This document shows positions 25,897-34,253 of a DNA stretch of 64,000 nt, piece after piece. The stretch lies in IMG/VR virus record IMGVR_UViG_3300042308_001616, positions 184,752 to 248,751 of that record; one strand, given 5' to 3'. A program made the position numbers and the translations under genes. A model generated the notes under the pieces. The model ran no database searches, had not been told where the DNA came from, and worked only from the letters and a program-made list of their open reading frames with translations. Within the stretch, counting starts at the first letter, position 1. Every line of letters starts with the position of its first letter. This DNA comes from a virus.

Positions 25897-27960
25897 ATGA
25901 GAATTATTAATTATAAAGATTTTATAAAAGTAAATGAAGAAGCTTCACCTAGACTTCCTAAAGATTTAGAATACTGGACGAGGAAAGGCAAAGATGGTAA
26001 AAAAGTTGCACTTTATACACACGATGATATGGATGGTATCTTTTCGGCAATTGCAGTTAAACAATATCTAAATGATAACGGTTTTGAAATAGTTAAATAT
26101 GGTATACTAGATTACTCTAATGGTTGGGGAAAAACAGAAGTTGATCCTAAACTAATAAATGTAGTTGTTGATTTTGCTAATATGCCAGGTGATGAAAGAG
26201 ATCAATATATTGATTATTATTTAGATCATCATGGTGTCTTTACCGAAGAACAAAAAGAAAAGTATAAGAAACTACCAGTTGGTAAAACATCTAAAATGAG
26301 AGGCGGTGAAACAATCATAAGACAGAAGGATTCAAATAACTATATGTTAGCAGATATTAAAAAATACGATCCCGAAACAGGTGAATTGGTTGTTGATATA
26401 AAAAGTTCGGTTGGTGAATCATCTGGTGAACCAATAGACAACTGGGTTATTGATTTAAAAGCCGGATATGGTGATTTAAAATCGGCATATGAAGGAATTT
26501 GTCTAAACTTACAAATTCCATTAGATGAACTTACCGTATCAGTTATTAGAATGATTGACTCTGCTCTTTATGATGAGTATGAAGTATCTTGGAAAAGACT
26601 TTTAGATTATAATTTAGAAGATATTATAAAATCTGCTAAAAAAGCATTAACCAAAAAAGGAGATTCTGAAAAAATTGAATTTATTTCAAATACACCAAAT
26701 AATATAATTGAATCAGGTGAACAAACTTATAAAGTATCAACAGTTTCTTCACCATCAAGTGAGAAAAAATTATCATTACAAGGTAGATTAGAATTTGCAG
26801 CAGCCTTTAATCAAATGTTAAAAAGAGGAGATCACAAAACTCTAATTTCAGTTATTCACAATTGTGATAGTGTATCAATTTATAAGATATTTAACACGAT
26901 GGTAGCAGTTTATCCAGAACATAATACATATTTCAGTGGACCAAAGAAAGGACAGGGTAAAGACTTTTTAGCAGACGCAGAATGGAGACTTAAAGAAATG
27001 CAAAAGAAAACAAGAGGGTCTAAAAAACAAAAGAAAGTTTACAGGACTCAACAAGATTTCTTACGAGATTTTGAAAAATCTTCAGTTGGTGATGCAAGAG
27101 CATCAAACTCATTTTCAATATTCTCTGATGGTTATGCACTTATTGGTGATTTAGCATTCGTACCAACAGGTACATGGGCCAATGCATTGAGAGCTAGAAC
27201 AATCATAATGGAGGATTATGAAATGGGTGTTATAATGGGTAAAATTGAAAAAGCAGTATCAGATGGTATTATTGATAAAGTTGAGTTATTTAATGTTGAT
27301 AAATTAAAACAATTCCTAACCGAAGATGAAATATACTTAATGTCTAGAAGAATTGATAATTATGGAAATGTTTGGACTATACCACAGCTACCTAAATTTA
27401 TTTTATTACAATATGGTGGAACTTTACAAGTATGTGCTTATAGTAACATTAAAGAAATGAAAAATATTCCTAAATATGGAAAAGGTCCAAAAGGAGGACA
27501 ACCAATTAATGATTTAGGTGTTTATATGACAAGTGTATTAAATAACTTCAAAGAGTATTTGAACTATTATGATCCAGACACTTCTATTGGACAAGATGAG
27601 ATTACCGTATCAGGTGGACATGGTGGTATTGGTTCAATTTCAAATATATTCGGAAGTGTTAAAGTTGAAAAAGAAACAGACGACGAAGGTAATGAAATTG
27701 AAGTTAGTAAGATTATACTTACTAATGAGGGTAAGAAATATATTGATTTGTTTAAAAATATAATTATTAGAGATTTATCTAGTATAGAGTGGTCTTTTGG
27801 ACTTAAATGGAAAGAAGATAAAGAAAGTAGTTATACTGCTAAAGAACCTGAAATGAATTTCAAAGTAATAGGCACCGAAGATGTTACTAAATTAGACAAA
27901 TACGGCAAACCAATTCCAAAGAACGAATCGAGAATAATAAAAAAATTCAGAAAATTTTGA
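25897..27960 (+). CDS. Tagged DHH-family phosphoesterase
   Basis: A 687-residue protein. After the tag MRIINYKDFIKVNEEA comes a DHH core: ALYTHDDMDGIFSAIAVKQY (motif I, about 48-67), VVVDFANMPGDE (motif II) and YLDHHGV (DHH motif). Near residue 570 VSGGHGGIGSISN fits the DHHA1 glycine-rich substrate loop. The family includes RecJ nucleases, nanoRNases and cyclic-dinucleotide phosphodiesterases. Large inserts make the length unusual. Cleaving short RNA or signalling cyclic dinucleotides would be useful for a phage, but the substrate is unknown. It is closed by a strong terminator. Confidence 0.85.
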   Translation: MRIINYKDFIKVNEEASPRLPKDLEYWTRKGKDGKKVALYTHDDMDGIFSAIAVKQYLNDNGFEIVKYGILDYSNGWGKTEVDPKLINVVVDFANMPGDERDQYIDYYLDHHGVFTEEQKEKYKKLPVGKTSKMRGGETIIRQKDSNNYMLADIKKYDPETGELVVDIKSSVGESSGEPIDNWVIDLKAGYGDLKSAYEGICLNLQIPLDELTVSVIRMIDSALYDEYEVSWKRLLDYNLEDIIKSAKKALTKKGDSEKIEFISNTPNNIIESGEQTYKVSTVSSPSSEKKLSLQGRLEFAAAFNQMLKRGDHKTLISVIHNCDSVSIYKIFNTMVAVYPEHNTYFSGPKKGQGKDFLADAEWRLKEMQKKTRGSKKQKKVYRTQQDFLRDFEKSSVGDARASNSFSIFSDGYALIGDLAFVPTGTWANALRARTIIMEDYEMGVIMGKIEKAVSDGIIDKVELFNVDKLKQFLTEDEIYLMSRRIDNYGNVWTIPQLPKFILLQYGGTLQVCAYSNIKEMKNIPKYGKGPKGGQPINDLGVYMTSVLNNFKEYLNYYDPDTSIGQDEITVSGGHGGIGSISNIFGSVKVEKETDDEGNEIEVSKIILTNEGKKYIDLFKNIIIRDLSSIEWSFGLKWKEDKESSYTAKEPEMNFKVIGTEDVTKLDKYGKPIPKNESRIIKKFRKF

Positions 27961-27962
27961 TT

Positions 27963-27990
27963 AAAGACCGTCTTTTAGACGGTCTTTTTC
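27963..27990 (+). terminator. Intrinsic terminator
   Basis: AAAGACCGTC and GACGGTCTTT form a 10-bp stem with a short loop and a T-tract, right after the DHH gene. Confidence 0.93.
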
Positions 27991-28038
27991 GTACACAGAG
28001 TGAGGTTCGGCAATATATAATAAAAAAGTAAACAAAAT

Positions 28039-28455
28039 ATGATTGAGATAGGAACTACGGTAACCTTAAACTACACAGGTAGAATCAAAACAGGAGAGAT
28101 ATTTGACACAACAGAAGGAAAGAATCCATACCAGTTCATTATCGGAGTAGATCCACTACTTGTTGGTTTCCAGGAGGCACTTATGGGAAGAACTACCGGT
28201 GAAAAATTCACTATAGAAATTCCTATAGAAAAAGCATATGGTGAATACGACTTTGATAAATTAATAACGGTACCAAAATCGATACTTCCAGGAGAGGTTA
28301 GAATCGATCAGATTGTAATTGCAGCAGACGGTAAAGGTTTAGAAATGAAAGTTATTGTTACAGAAATACACGATGACCATATCATTGTGGATGCAAACCA
28401 TCCACTTACTGGACACGCACTGACATACGATGTTGAGATATTAGAAATTTTATAA
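28039..28455 (+). CDS. SlyD-like FKBP peptidyl-prolyl isomerase
   Basis: A 138-residue protein. VTLNYTGRIKTGEIFDTTEG and PYQFIIG form the FKBP part; the middle has the IF chaperone-domain type insert (AYGEYDFDKLITVPKSI); VDANHPLTGHALTYDVEI is the SlyD/FkpA signature. It lacks the His-rich metal tail of E. coli SlyD. The enzyme speeds proline isomerisation and acts as a chaperone, which may help folding of phage proteins. An AATATATAATA box lies about 20 nt before the ATG, and terminators flank it, so it is a single-gene unit. Confidence 0.9.
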   Translation: MIEIGTTVTLNYTGRIKTGEIFDTTEGKNPYQFIIGVDPLLVGFQEALMGRTTGEKFTIEIPIEKAYGEYDFDKLITVPKSILPGEVRIDQIVIAADGKGLEMKVIVTEIHDDHIIVDANHPLTGHALTYDVEILEIL

Positions 28456-28484
28456 AAAAATGCCGTCGAATGACGGCATTTTTT
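28456..28484. terminator. Bidirectional terminator
   Basis: AAAATGCCGTC/GACGGCATTTT with a short loop, between the FKBP gene and the leftward gene whose stop codon lies in its T-tract. Confidence 0.92.
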
Positions 28485-28767
28485 ATTCATAGTCTTCAGA
28501 AAAATCTATTCGGTCACATTCGAGTGTTTTTACAATATATTCATAAACTTCACTTTGACGAATACCATCAGAATATTCTGACTTAAGACGTAACCAGTTT
28601 TTTTCTTCTTCACACTGACAACCATATAGGTATTCAGACGCCAAATCCATATAATATCTTATAGACTCATATACATCACCTGTGGCGTTATCGATAATTG
28701 CATAACTCTCCAATATCCTGAAAAGATGTACCGGAGATTCAATTTTCAATATTTTTTTAATATCCAT
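28483..28767 (-). CDS. Uncharacterised small protein
   Basis: I chose the ATG at 28767 (MDIKKILKIE), three codons inside the longest frame. The 94-residue acidic helical protein has no family I know. It overlaps the end of the next upstream membrane-protein gene (28746), so the two are coupled in a leftward operon. Confidence 0.7.
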   Translation of the reverse strand: MDIKKILKIESPVHLFRILESYAIIDNATGDVYESIRYYMDLASEYLYGCQCEEEKNWLRLKSEYSDGIRQSEVYEYIVKTLECDRIDFSEDYE

Positions 28768-29099
28768 ACTAACCAAATGTATATTTTATATCCTAACAAA
28801 GATGCCAGGTAAATCAATGGTAACCAAACAAAATATCCAACTACCAACGAACTAATAAGAGATAACCAGAAACAAAGACAATGTCTACACGAGACCAATC
28901 TTACCAGAAAAACAGGATTTCTTGCAACCAAAAACTCGAGATATCCAGTTCTAGGTCGTGAAATTCTCCATTCGTCCCAGTCTTTTATCATTAGGAATCT
29001 CTCCAGTCCTAAAATTCTAGCGTAATCTACGAATGCATCGGTATCAAACCAGATGTACATAAAAAAGACGACGTATAAAATGCACATGCTCATCAACAT
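28746..29099 (-). CDS. Membrane protein with SCRHCLCFW motif
   Basis: A 117-residue protein with an N-terminal membrane segment (MCILYVVFFMYIWF) and two more near the C-terminus. The CRHCLCFWLSLISSLV motif followed by helices resembles small DUF1360-like phage membrane proteins with a C-x-x-C...FW signature. The function is unknown; membrane position suggests a role in host envelope change or exclusion. Confidence 0.75.
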   Translation of the reverse strand: MLMSMCILYVVFFMYIWFDTDAFVDYARILGLERFLMIKDWDEWRISRPRTGYLEFLVARNPVFLVRLVSCRHCLCFWLSLISSLVVGYFVWLPLIYLASLLGYKIYIWLVWILKKY

Positions 29100-29135
29100 A
29101 GCAATTTATACGTCGTCTAATTCATTTTGTTTAGA

Positions 29136-29285
29136 CTACCTACCTTGTCCTACATACTTTTTTTTGTAGTTCTTACCCGACTTCGTTCGGGAGTTCTTAG
29201 ATTTTGAGTGAACACCGGGTCTTTTTTTCCTCGGCTTGGCTGTGTGCGTCCTGACCGAGGACGTCTTAGTCGGTTTTGCTGCCAT
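29136..29285 (-). CDS. Tiny very basic protein (49 residues)
   Basis: The ORF from ATG 29285 to TAG 29136 gives a protein starting MAAKPTKTSS and ending NYKKKYVGQGR, with about 18 Lys/Arg residues. The segment KKRPGVHSKSKNSRTKSGKN recalls tiny basic proteins that I have seen in other Bacteroidota phages. The composition suggests nucleic-acid binding. It lies in a leftward operon and is longer than expected by chance only through its coherent composition, so I rate it fairly likely. Confidence 0.65.
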   Translation of the reverse strand: MAAKPTKTSSVRTHTAKPRKKRPGVHSKSKNSRTKSGKNYKKKYVGQGR

Positions 29286-29357
29286 TTTAGCGCGGTTGGG
29301 TTTTCGAGCACGCAAAAAATACGTACTTCCAGTATATATTAAACCACAGAAGAGATT

Positions 29358-29552
29358 TTATCTCAAAGACAGCTTGAACATCTCCAGATATTCATTAGAG
29401 TAACCAGAAGTAAGGTCTCTCTTGTTAAGTGTATGTCTGGAAACACCAAGCTGCTCCGGATTATATACGTAGAAAAGTCTGCCAAGGTTTGTGAAAATTT
29501 CTATACGACCAGTAACTTTCCACCTTACATATATTACAGTACTACTCGCCAT
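29358..29552 (-). CDS. Uncharacterised small protein (64 residues)
   Basis: I chose the ATG at 29552 (MASSTVIYVRWKVTGRIEIF), which overlaps the end of the metallophosphoesterase gene, over a start 12 codons upstream. VTGRIEIFTNLGRLFYVY followed by a short helical end (RHTLNKRDL) is seen in small phage proteins with a possible winged-helix look. The function is unknown. The overlap points to coupled translation. Confidence 0.75.
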   Translation of the reverse strand: MASSTVIYVRWKVTGRIEIFTNLGRLFYVYNPEQLGVSRHTLNKRDLTSGYSNEYLEMFKLSLR

Positions 29553-30330
29553 AGTCGAAATCGGAAAGGTTTTCCTCCCACAACTCACCTACACCCAAAA
29601 CACGATGTTCGCAACCATCAAAAACCGTTTTGTCACTGAAGTGAAAGTGTCCATAATAGTGTTTCGATGGTGAGTTACCATTTAGTCTCAAAAGATGAAA
29701 CAACTCTGACATTTGTTGACGTTCGAACATAAGATCAGTCTTCAATCGATTATCATATGCTGCAAAGTTCTCAACCAAAGGACCAAAACTAAAACTATTG
29801 TCCGGATGACAATACGCAGGTGCTGTATGTGTTAGTACTATGTCTATATCCTTCATAGAAGATACTTTGTCTACATCGAGTTCGAAAACCTCGTCGTGCC
29901 ACCAACTCTCACTTCCTTTGTGTTCGAAACCTACCCAGCTAACATTCTTCTCGAATACGTCTCCTTGTTTTGAGGTCATTCTAGGAAGTCGGTCAACACT
30001 AACTGCACCACCAACACACAATATACGTTTACCACAAAGTTCTAATACGGTGTAATCCGGTATAAGCTTTATATTCGAAAACCCAAAAGGATCATTATCA
30101 AAGTATGGTTTGAAGTCGTGGTTACCACGAAATGCCCAAACTATCACATTATTTTTAACAAGTTTTGTATGGTACATCTCTAATTCTCGCTTCTCTTTCA
30201 GAAAAGTTTTGAATCCTACTCCGAAGTCGCCGACCTGTATTATATGTGCATCTTTTATACCGAACTTGTCGATGTAGTTCGATATCAAATTAAATCCTCC
30301 GTGTATGTCACCCAAATAAAATAGTCTCAT
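29542..30330 (-). CDS. Calcineurin-like metallophosphoesterase
   Basis: A 262-residue protein with all metal-binding motifs: GDIHGG (Asp8, His10), GDFGVGF (Asp34), RGNHDF, LTHTAPAY and GHFHFSD. These fit the two-metal phosphodiesterase/phosphatase family, which acts on nucleotides, proteins or nucleic-acid ends; the substrate is unknown here. Note that the N-terminus lacks the genome's tag. The gene heads a leftward operon, divergent from the gene at 30407. Confidence 0.9.
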   Translation of the reverse strand: MRLFYLGDIHGGFNLISNYIDKFGIKDAHIIQVGDFGVGFKTFLKEKRELEMYHTKLVKNNVIVWAFRGNHDFKPYFDNDPFGFSNIKLIPDYTVLELCGKRILCVGGAVSVDRLPRMTSKQGDVFEKNVSWVGFEHKGSESWWHDEVFELDVDKVSSMKDIDIVLTHTAPAYCHPDNSFSFGPLVENFAAYDNRLKTDLMFERQQMSELFHLLRLNGNSPSKHYYGHFHFSDKTVFDGCEHRVLGVGELWEENLSDFDYGE

Positions 30331-30406
30331 AATACAAAAATAAATATTTTATAGTCAATATCCTAAAATATATAAACAAATAAATCTTTTGTTTTATAAA
30401 AACAAC

Positions 30407-30742
30407 ATGCAGGACGTACATAAACTAACAACCAAATTAAAGCTACATTTCAAAGAGTTCGTTACCAACGTTAAAAAGGAGAACGAAGAAACACGTGCTG
30501 CATTCGAATTAATTCTTCGTGCGTCAAGAAAAGAGTTATTAGACGACGAGGGAAATCCCAGAAAACTAACCGAAAAGGAAAAAGAAGAAATTCGCCAACA
30601 AGCAGGTGATGTACTAAAAATGTTAGGTCTAACATCATTGACAATATTACCAGGAGGTACTCTGGTACTTATACTAATAAATGTGTTCAGACTAAACGAC
30701 CACCTTCTACCATCCAGCTTCAAAAAAATCAAAAAGCATTAG
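30407..30742 (+). CDS. LETM1-like small protein
   Basis: I chose the ATG at 30407 (MQDVHKLTTKL) over an upstream TTG. The 111-residue protein has an acidic helical part (EETRAAFELILRASRKE), then LTEKEKEEIRQQAGDVLKMLG and LTILPGGTLVLILINVF...LLPSSF. This fits the LETM1-like ribosome-binding fold (LPGG followed by a hydrophobic helix and LPS-F). In Bacteroidota such small proteins exist without known function. A membrane or ribosome role is inferred. Confidence 0.7.
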   Translation: MQDVHKLTTKLKLHFKEFVTNVKKENEETRAAFELILRASRKELLDDEGNPRKLTEKEKEEIRQQAGDVLKMLGLTSLTILPGGTLVLILINVFRLNDHLLPSSFKKIKKH

Positions 30743-30762
30743 TAGTATTTTATATATACTGC

Positions 30763-32148
30763 ATGAAAATTACGAAATATAACGAGTTCCTACTGGAAAA
30801 GGAGTTTCAGAGGATATTAGAGTCATTAAGACTAATTACAGAGTCAGAAGACACATACAAATTAGGAGATACAATCGAGTGGGACCTAAAAAAAGATAAA
30901 GGTACACCCGACGAACCAGCACCAGAAATGGAATGGACTTTCAAACCTAAATCTAAAATACAAAAGATGAAGGATAAAGTCTCTGACTTCACAAATTGGT
31001 TAAGAGAAGATGATCCAGAAATAGACTGGTCTGATTTTTCAGATGGAGTAAATCCTAATAATCCAATAATTATGTTTAAAAACTTTATCGAAAAGATAAA
31101 GGATAAAGAGAAAATAAAGGAATACTTTATTAGAGTAATCAAACAAATAAAGTCACTTCCTACAAACATAAAAAGAGATCTTCTCAAAAAACTATTAATA
31201 ATACTTGCAGTATATTGTAACACTATCAATGTACCATTGTCAAATATCGTAACATCCGATGTAACAAAGACAGAACCAATAACTGCTGAGATAATTACCG
31301 AAATAGAATCCAGTAAAGAACAACAACCTACAATAAAATCAAGTGAAGATAAACAGGCGTCCAATGGTGTAAATTTCGAAAAGGCACACAATATGGTTAT
31401 GGCCGTAGAGGGAGGCTACTCAGGAGACCGAGCAGACAACGGAAACTTCACCAACTGTAAGGGCGAGAGGATTTTCATAGGAACTAACCACGGAATAGCA
31501 ACACCTACACTGATAGAAGCAGACGTACTACCAAGAGGAAACACCAACACTCAAAATAAAGAAAAATATGTTTACAAGACGAGTCCTGAGAAGATGAAAG
31601 AACTATTCAGAAAATCTTATGGAGAAAACTACGAGAAATTATGTGGAACAGACGAGAAGACGTTCGCAGAGCAATGGGAGCTCGACCAAAAACACATAGT
31701 AAATCACAAGGATATTGAATACAAGTGGAACCAGATAATGCGCCACTTATCTGACGAGACCGCATTAGACATCTACCAAAAGTATTACTGGAACCCACAA
31801 AGTTTCGACAATTTCAAAAGCCAGTCAATAGCCAACGTTCTATACGACGCATGCGTTAACCAAGGATCAGGTGCTGCACTCTCCGTACTCAGAAATTCTA
31901 TGAAGAAACTAGGTCATAATGTAGAAGACATCGGTAGTTGGAATGAGTTCCACGAAAAACTTACACCGACCGTCAACAAGATGAACGACGCAGAGACCGA
32001 GAATCTGTTCGAGCTGATTAAAAAGGAGAGGATTAAAAGATACAAAGGCGCAGACACATTCGATGACCACGGAACGGGCTGGACCGACAGGGTAAAAGAC
32101 CTGACCTTCCAAGACGACGGTACTGTAAAAGATTCGGATATTTCATGA
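30763..32148 (+). CDS. Tagged GH108-type muramidase
   Basis: A 461-residue protein starting with the tag MKITKYNEFLLEKE. A hydrophobic segment lies at about 140-160 (LLKKLLIILAVYC). From residue 205 a glycoside hydrolase 108 domain follows: VMAVEGGYSGDRADNG with the catalytic Glu, a large insert, ALDIYQKYYWNPQSF, then a C-terminal PG-binding-3-like part (ANVLYDACVNQGSGAA). The family cuts peptidoglycan. It could be the lysis endolysin or a virion enzyme; the tag favours packaging. Several L/I-x-E triplets follow the tag. The next gene overlaps by 4 nt. Confidence 0.82.
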   Translation: MKITKYNEFLLEKEFQRILESLRLITESEDTYKLGDTIEWDLKKDKGTPDEPAPEMEWTFKPKSKIQKMKDKVSDFTNWLREDDPEIDWSDFSDGVNPNNPIIMFKNFIEKIKDKEKIKEYFIRVIKQIKSLPTNIKRDLLKKLLIILAVYCNTINVPLSNIVTSDVTKTEPITAEIITEIESSKEQQPTIKSSEDKQASNGVNFEKAHNMVMAVEGGYSGDRADNGNFTNCKGERIFIGTNHGIATPTLIEADVLPRGNTNTQNKEKYVYKTSPEKMKELFRKSYGENYEKLCGTDEKTFAEQWELDQKHIVNHKDIEYKWNQIMRHLSDETALDIYQKYYWNPQSFDNFKSQSIANVLYDACVNQGSGAALSVLRNSMKKLGHNVEDIGSWNEFHEKLTPTVNKMNDAETENLFELIKKERIKRYKGADTFDDHGTGWTDRVKDLTFQDDGTVKDSDIS

Positions 32149-32345
32149 AATACTTAAAAACATATGAAGAGGTTATAAATATTCCAATTGAAGTAGGAGA
32201 TACCATACTGGGAGGAAGGTTCAAAAACAAAAAGACCGTAGTAAAAAAGATAGGAAAGAACGCCAAAGGCGACATAACCGTCAATGGAAAACCATTACTA
32301 AAGTACAGACTAATAAACCGTTCAGAAACGGAGTCGTCGAAATAA
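32145..32345 (+). CDS. Small tagged protein with SH3-like barrel pattern
   Basis: A 66-residue protein: the tag MKYLKTYEEVI, then IPIEVGDTILGGRFKNKKTVV and a beta-rich end (DITVNGKPLLKYRLI). I have seen this short barrel after the same kind of tag in other phages; no function is known. It is coupled to the muramidase through ATGA. Confidence 0.78.
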   Translation: MKYLKTYEEVINIPIEVGDTILGGRFKNKKTVVKKIGKNAKGDITVNGKPLLKYRLINRSETESSK

Positions 32346-32370
32346 TATATAAATAAACAAAATAACAGAG

Positions 32371-32895
32371 ATGGATAGCAACAACTGGCAAAGAAGAGAT
32401 ATGGGTGCAACTGCGACAAGTGGTGACCAACTAATAACGAGATACTACGGATATTCAAATGTAGTAAACGCAGCAGACACCGATGCAGTTTTCTGTATAA
32501 AGAAAATAACCTTTAGTGGAGGTGTTGATAGTGTTAAGTGGAACGATAATACATTTAGTAGTTATAATGCCAAATGGTCGGAAAGAGCTGCTAACTTTAT
32601 TGCACCATCTGGTGCATTAGGATTCACTTATAGTGGTACGAATCCAGTAACATTTTCTTGGAATAGACTGAGTGGTACCAACCAATACGACATAACTGTC
32701 AGAAATTCAAGAGGTGATTTAGTGAGTAAGGATGGTGGATTCCAGATATACAATAAAGACTACACTATCACTGAAAGATATTATAATTCTACATCACACA
32801 CTCAAAGAATTACACAACCAGACACTTACCAAATTGTGTTGAGTGCGAATAACGCAGCAGGTTCACTAACCGCAACACATTCATATACATTATAA
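32371..32895 (+). CDS. Ig/Fn3-like virion surface protein, putative
   Basis: A 174-residue, Ser/Thr/Asn-rich beta protein. The second half (NPVTFSWNRLSGTNQYDITVR, then DTYQIVLSANNAAGS; quoted in parts) has the Ig/PKD/Fn3 strand pattern common on phage capsids and tails. No signal peptide. An AATATATAAATAA box stands about 20 nt upstream. A terminator closes the unit. Confidence 0.7.
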   Translation: MDSNNWQRRDMGATATSGDQLITRYYGYSNVVNAADTDAVFCIKKITFSGGVDSVKWNDNTFSSYNAKWSERAANFIAPSGALGFTYSGTNPVTFSWNRLSGTNQYDITVRNSRGDLVSKDGGFQIYNKDYTITERYYNSTSHTQRITQPDTYQIVLSANNAAGSLTATHSYTL

Positions 32896-32916
32896 TAAAA
32901 AATATAATAAAAAAAG

Positions 32917-32940
32917 AAAGCCGGGAAACCGGCTTTTGTC
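32917..32940 (+). terminator. Intrinsic terminator
   Basis: AAAGCCGG-GAAA-CCGGCTTT with TTTT-G-T after it; A-rich sequence precedes. Confidence 0.85.
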
Positions 32941-32980
32941 ATTAACTAAACTTACACAAAAATTTTAAGTATAATAGAAC

Positions 32981-33565
32981 ATGATAATATCTAAAAAAAC
33001 AAGACTCGCCGCAGCATTAGTACTAGCATTTATGCTTATGCTAATGACATCACTATTCTCAACTGCACTTAAGCAAAAATCCGTAAGGAAAATTGAGAAG
33101 AAAACCATTCTGAATGAAAGAACAAAGAATATTACAAAAAAAACTGAAAAGAAAAGTAATAGTAAAAAGTCAGTTCAGAAAAATAAACCCGTAAAAACGG
33201 AAAAAATAACAAAAACTGAGAAAAACGACACCTGTCAAAAAAATCAGGAACTAGTAGTAAATACCAAACAAGATAGTATTTCAAACAATAATGAAATACA
33301 ACACAAAGCAACATGGTATAAAACAGAAGGTACTAGAGTACATAAAGAACATCCAGAGATACACGGAACTGCAGCATATAATTTTGTTCCAAGAGGAACA
33401 AGATTATTGATTACTAATATAAATAATAATAAAAGCTGTGTGGTAGAAGTAACTGACAGGATGGGACAACAAAAGAAAAATTACATAGACCTAAGTTATA
33501 AAGCATTTGGTACAATTGCAAACCACGCATATGGTAAAATAAAAGTACTGGTCAAAATACTTTAG
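32981..33565 (+). CDS. RlpA-like double-psi beta-barrel protein with membrane anchor
   Basis: A 194-residue protein. Residues 8-30 form a membrane or signal segment (LAAALVLAFMLMLMTSLF), a Lys-rich linker follows, then a double-psi barrel: ATWYKTEGTRVHKEH, GTAAYNFVPRGTRLLITNI, VVEVTDRMGQQKKNYIDLS. The TDR...IDLS motif is the RlpA active-site region; RlpA cuts glycan strands without stem peptides. It may weaken the wall from outside the inner membrane late in infection. It ends 2 nt before the next start. Confidence 0.82.
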   Translation: MIISKKTRLAAALVLAFMLMLMTSLFSTALKQKSVRKIEKKTILNERTKNITKKTEKKSNSKKSVQKNKPVKTEKITKTEKNDTCQKNQELVVNTKQDSISNNNEIQHKATWYKTEGTRVHKEHPEIHGTAAYNFVPRGTRLLITNINNNKSCVVEVTDRMGQQKKNYIDLSYKAFGTIANHAYGKIKVLVKIL

Positions 33566-33567
33566 TT

Positions 33568-34008
33568 ATGAAAAAGATAACGGCAGAGGAACTCGGAGAA
33601 TATAGGCTCACAAAGATAACTTACGGACACGGAGGTAAAGAGCACAAAGAATTTGAAGAAGGAATGAACTTCGAAACTATAATTGCATTCACTGCACTCT
33701 ATTCGAACCTCTGTACAAAAATAAGAAGACGAAACATAGTTGCTGATTGGGTTTGGGCACCAGATGTAACAATTGAAAACTTACTTAATGTATTAGACAA
33801 TCAAGGAGTAAGGTATAAAATCACGGATCACACCGATACATATTACACATCACCCGAAAAAATAAGTGCTCTAAGAGAAGAGATAGATCAGTGGATGGAG
33901 AAAAACATAGACTTTGATACCGTATTAGATAGAATCGCTGCCGTAGGAGTAGACGGAATATCACGTACAGAGAAAAGAATACTCGACAAAAAATCAAAAA
34001 CACTATGA
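33568..34008 (+). CDS. Uncharacterised protein with DUF6576-like C-terminal tail
   Basis: A 146-residue protein. The last 35 residues (DFDTVLDRIAAVGVDGISRTE...LDKKSK) match the short tail found at 34866 in another gene and in Bacteroidota proteins (LDxILDKIxxxGxxSLTxxE). The first part is not recognised. Overlaps the next gene by 4 nt (ATGA). Confidence 0.78.
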   Translation: MKKITAEELGEYRLTKITYGHGGKEHKEFEEGMNFETIIAFTALYSNLCTKIRRRNIVADWVWAPDVTIENLLNVLDNQGVRYKITDHTDTYYTSPEKISALREEIDQWMEKNIDFDTVLDRIAAVGVDGISRTEKRILDKKSKTL

Positions 34009-34253
34009 ACGTAAAAAAATCAGGTGGAATAAACATCACTATGGTACTACTAATAGTATTTGTAGTATTGAAACTCACTAAAAATATAGATTGGAATTGG
34101 TTATGGGTACTTTCACCAATACTGATACCACTAACCATAGTTGTAGTTGCAGGTGTATTATTAGGTATAGTAAATTTGATACTAATAGGTCTCGGAATTC
34201 AGAAAATAGAGAATTTCTTTGAAAAAAATGAAAATGACGATGAACGGAAATAG
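34005..34253 (+). CDS. TM-Fragile-X-F-like membrane protein
   Basis: An 82-residue protein with two membrane segments (MVLLIVFVVLKLTKNIDWNW and PLTIVVVAGVLLGIVNLIL). The order KLT-x-x-I-x-W-x-W-x-W-VLSPI is that of the small phage family named transmembrane Fragile-X-F. Its role is unknown; membrane position suggests effects on the host envelope. Coupled to the genes on both sides by overlaps. Confidence 0.8.
   Translation: MNVKKSGGINITMVLLIVFVVLKLTKNIDWNWLWVLSPILIPLTIVVVAGVLLGIVNLILIGLGIQKIENFFEKNENDDERK

Noticed and set aside
30807-31391. 194-codon leftward ORF
   Set aside because: It is the antisense shadow of the GH108 muramidase and has no start signal or domain.
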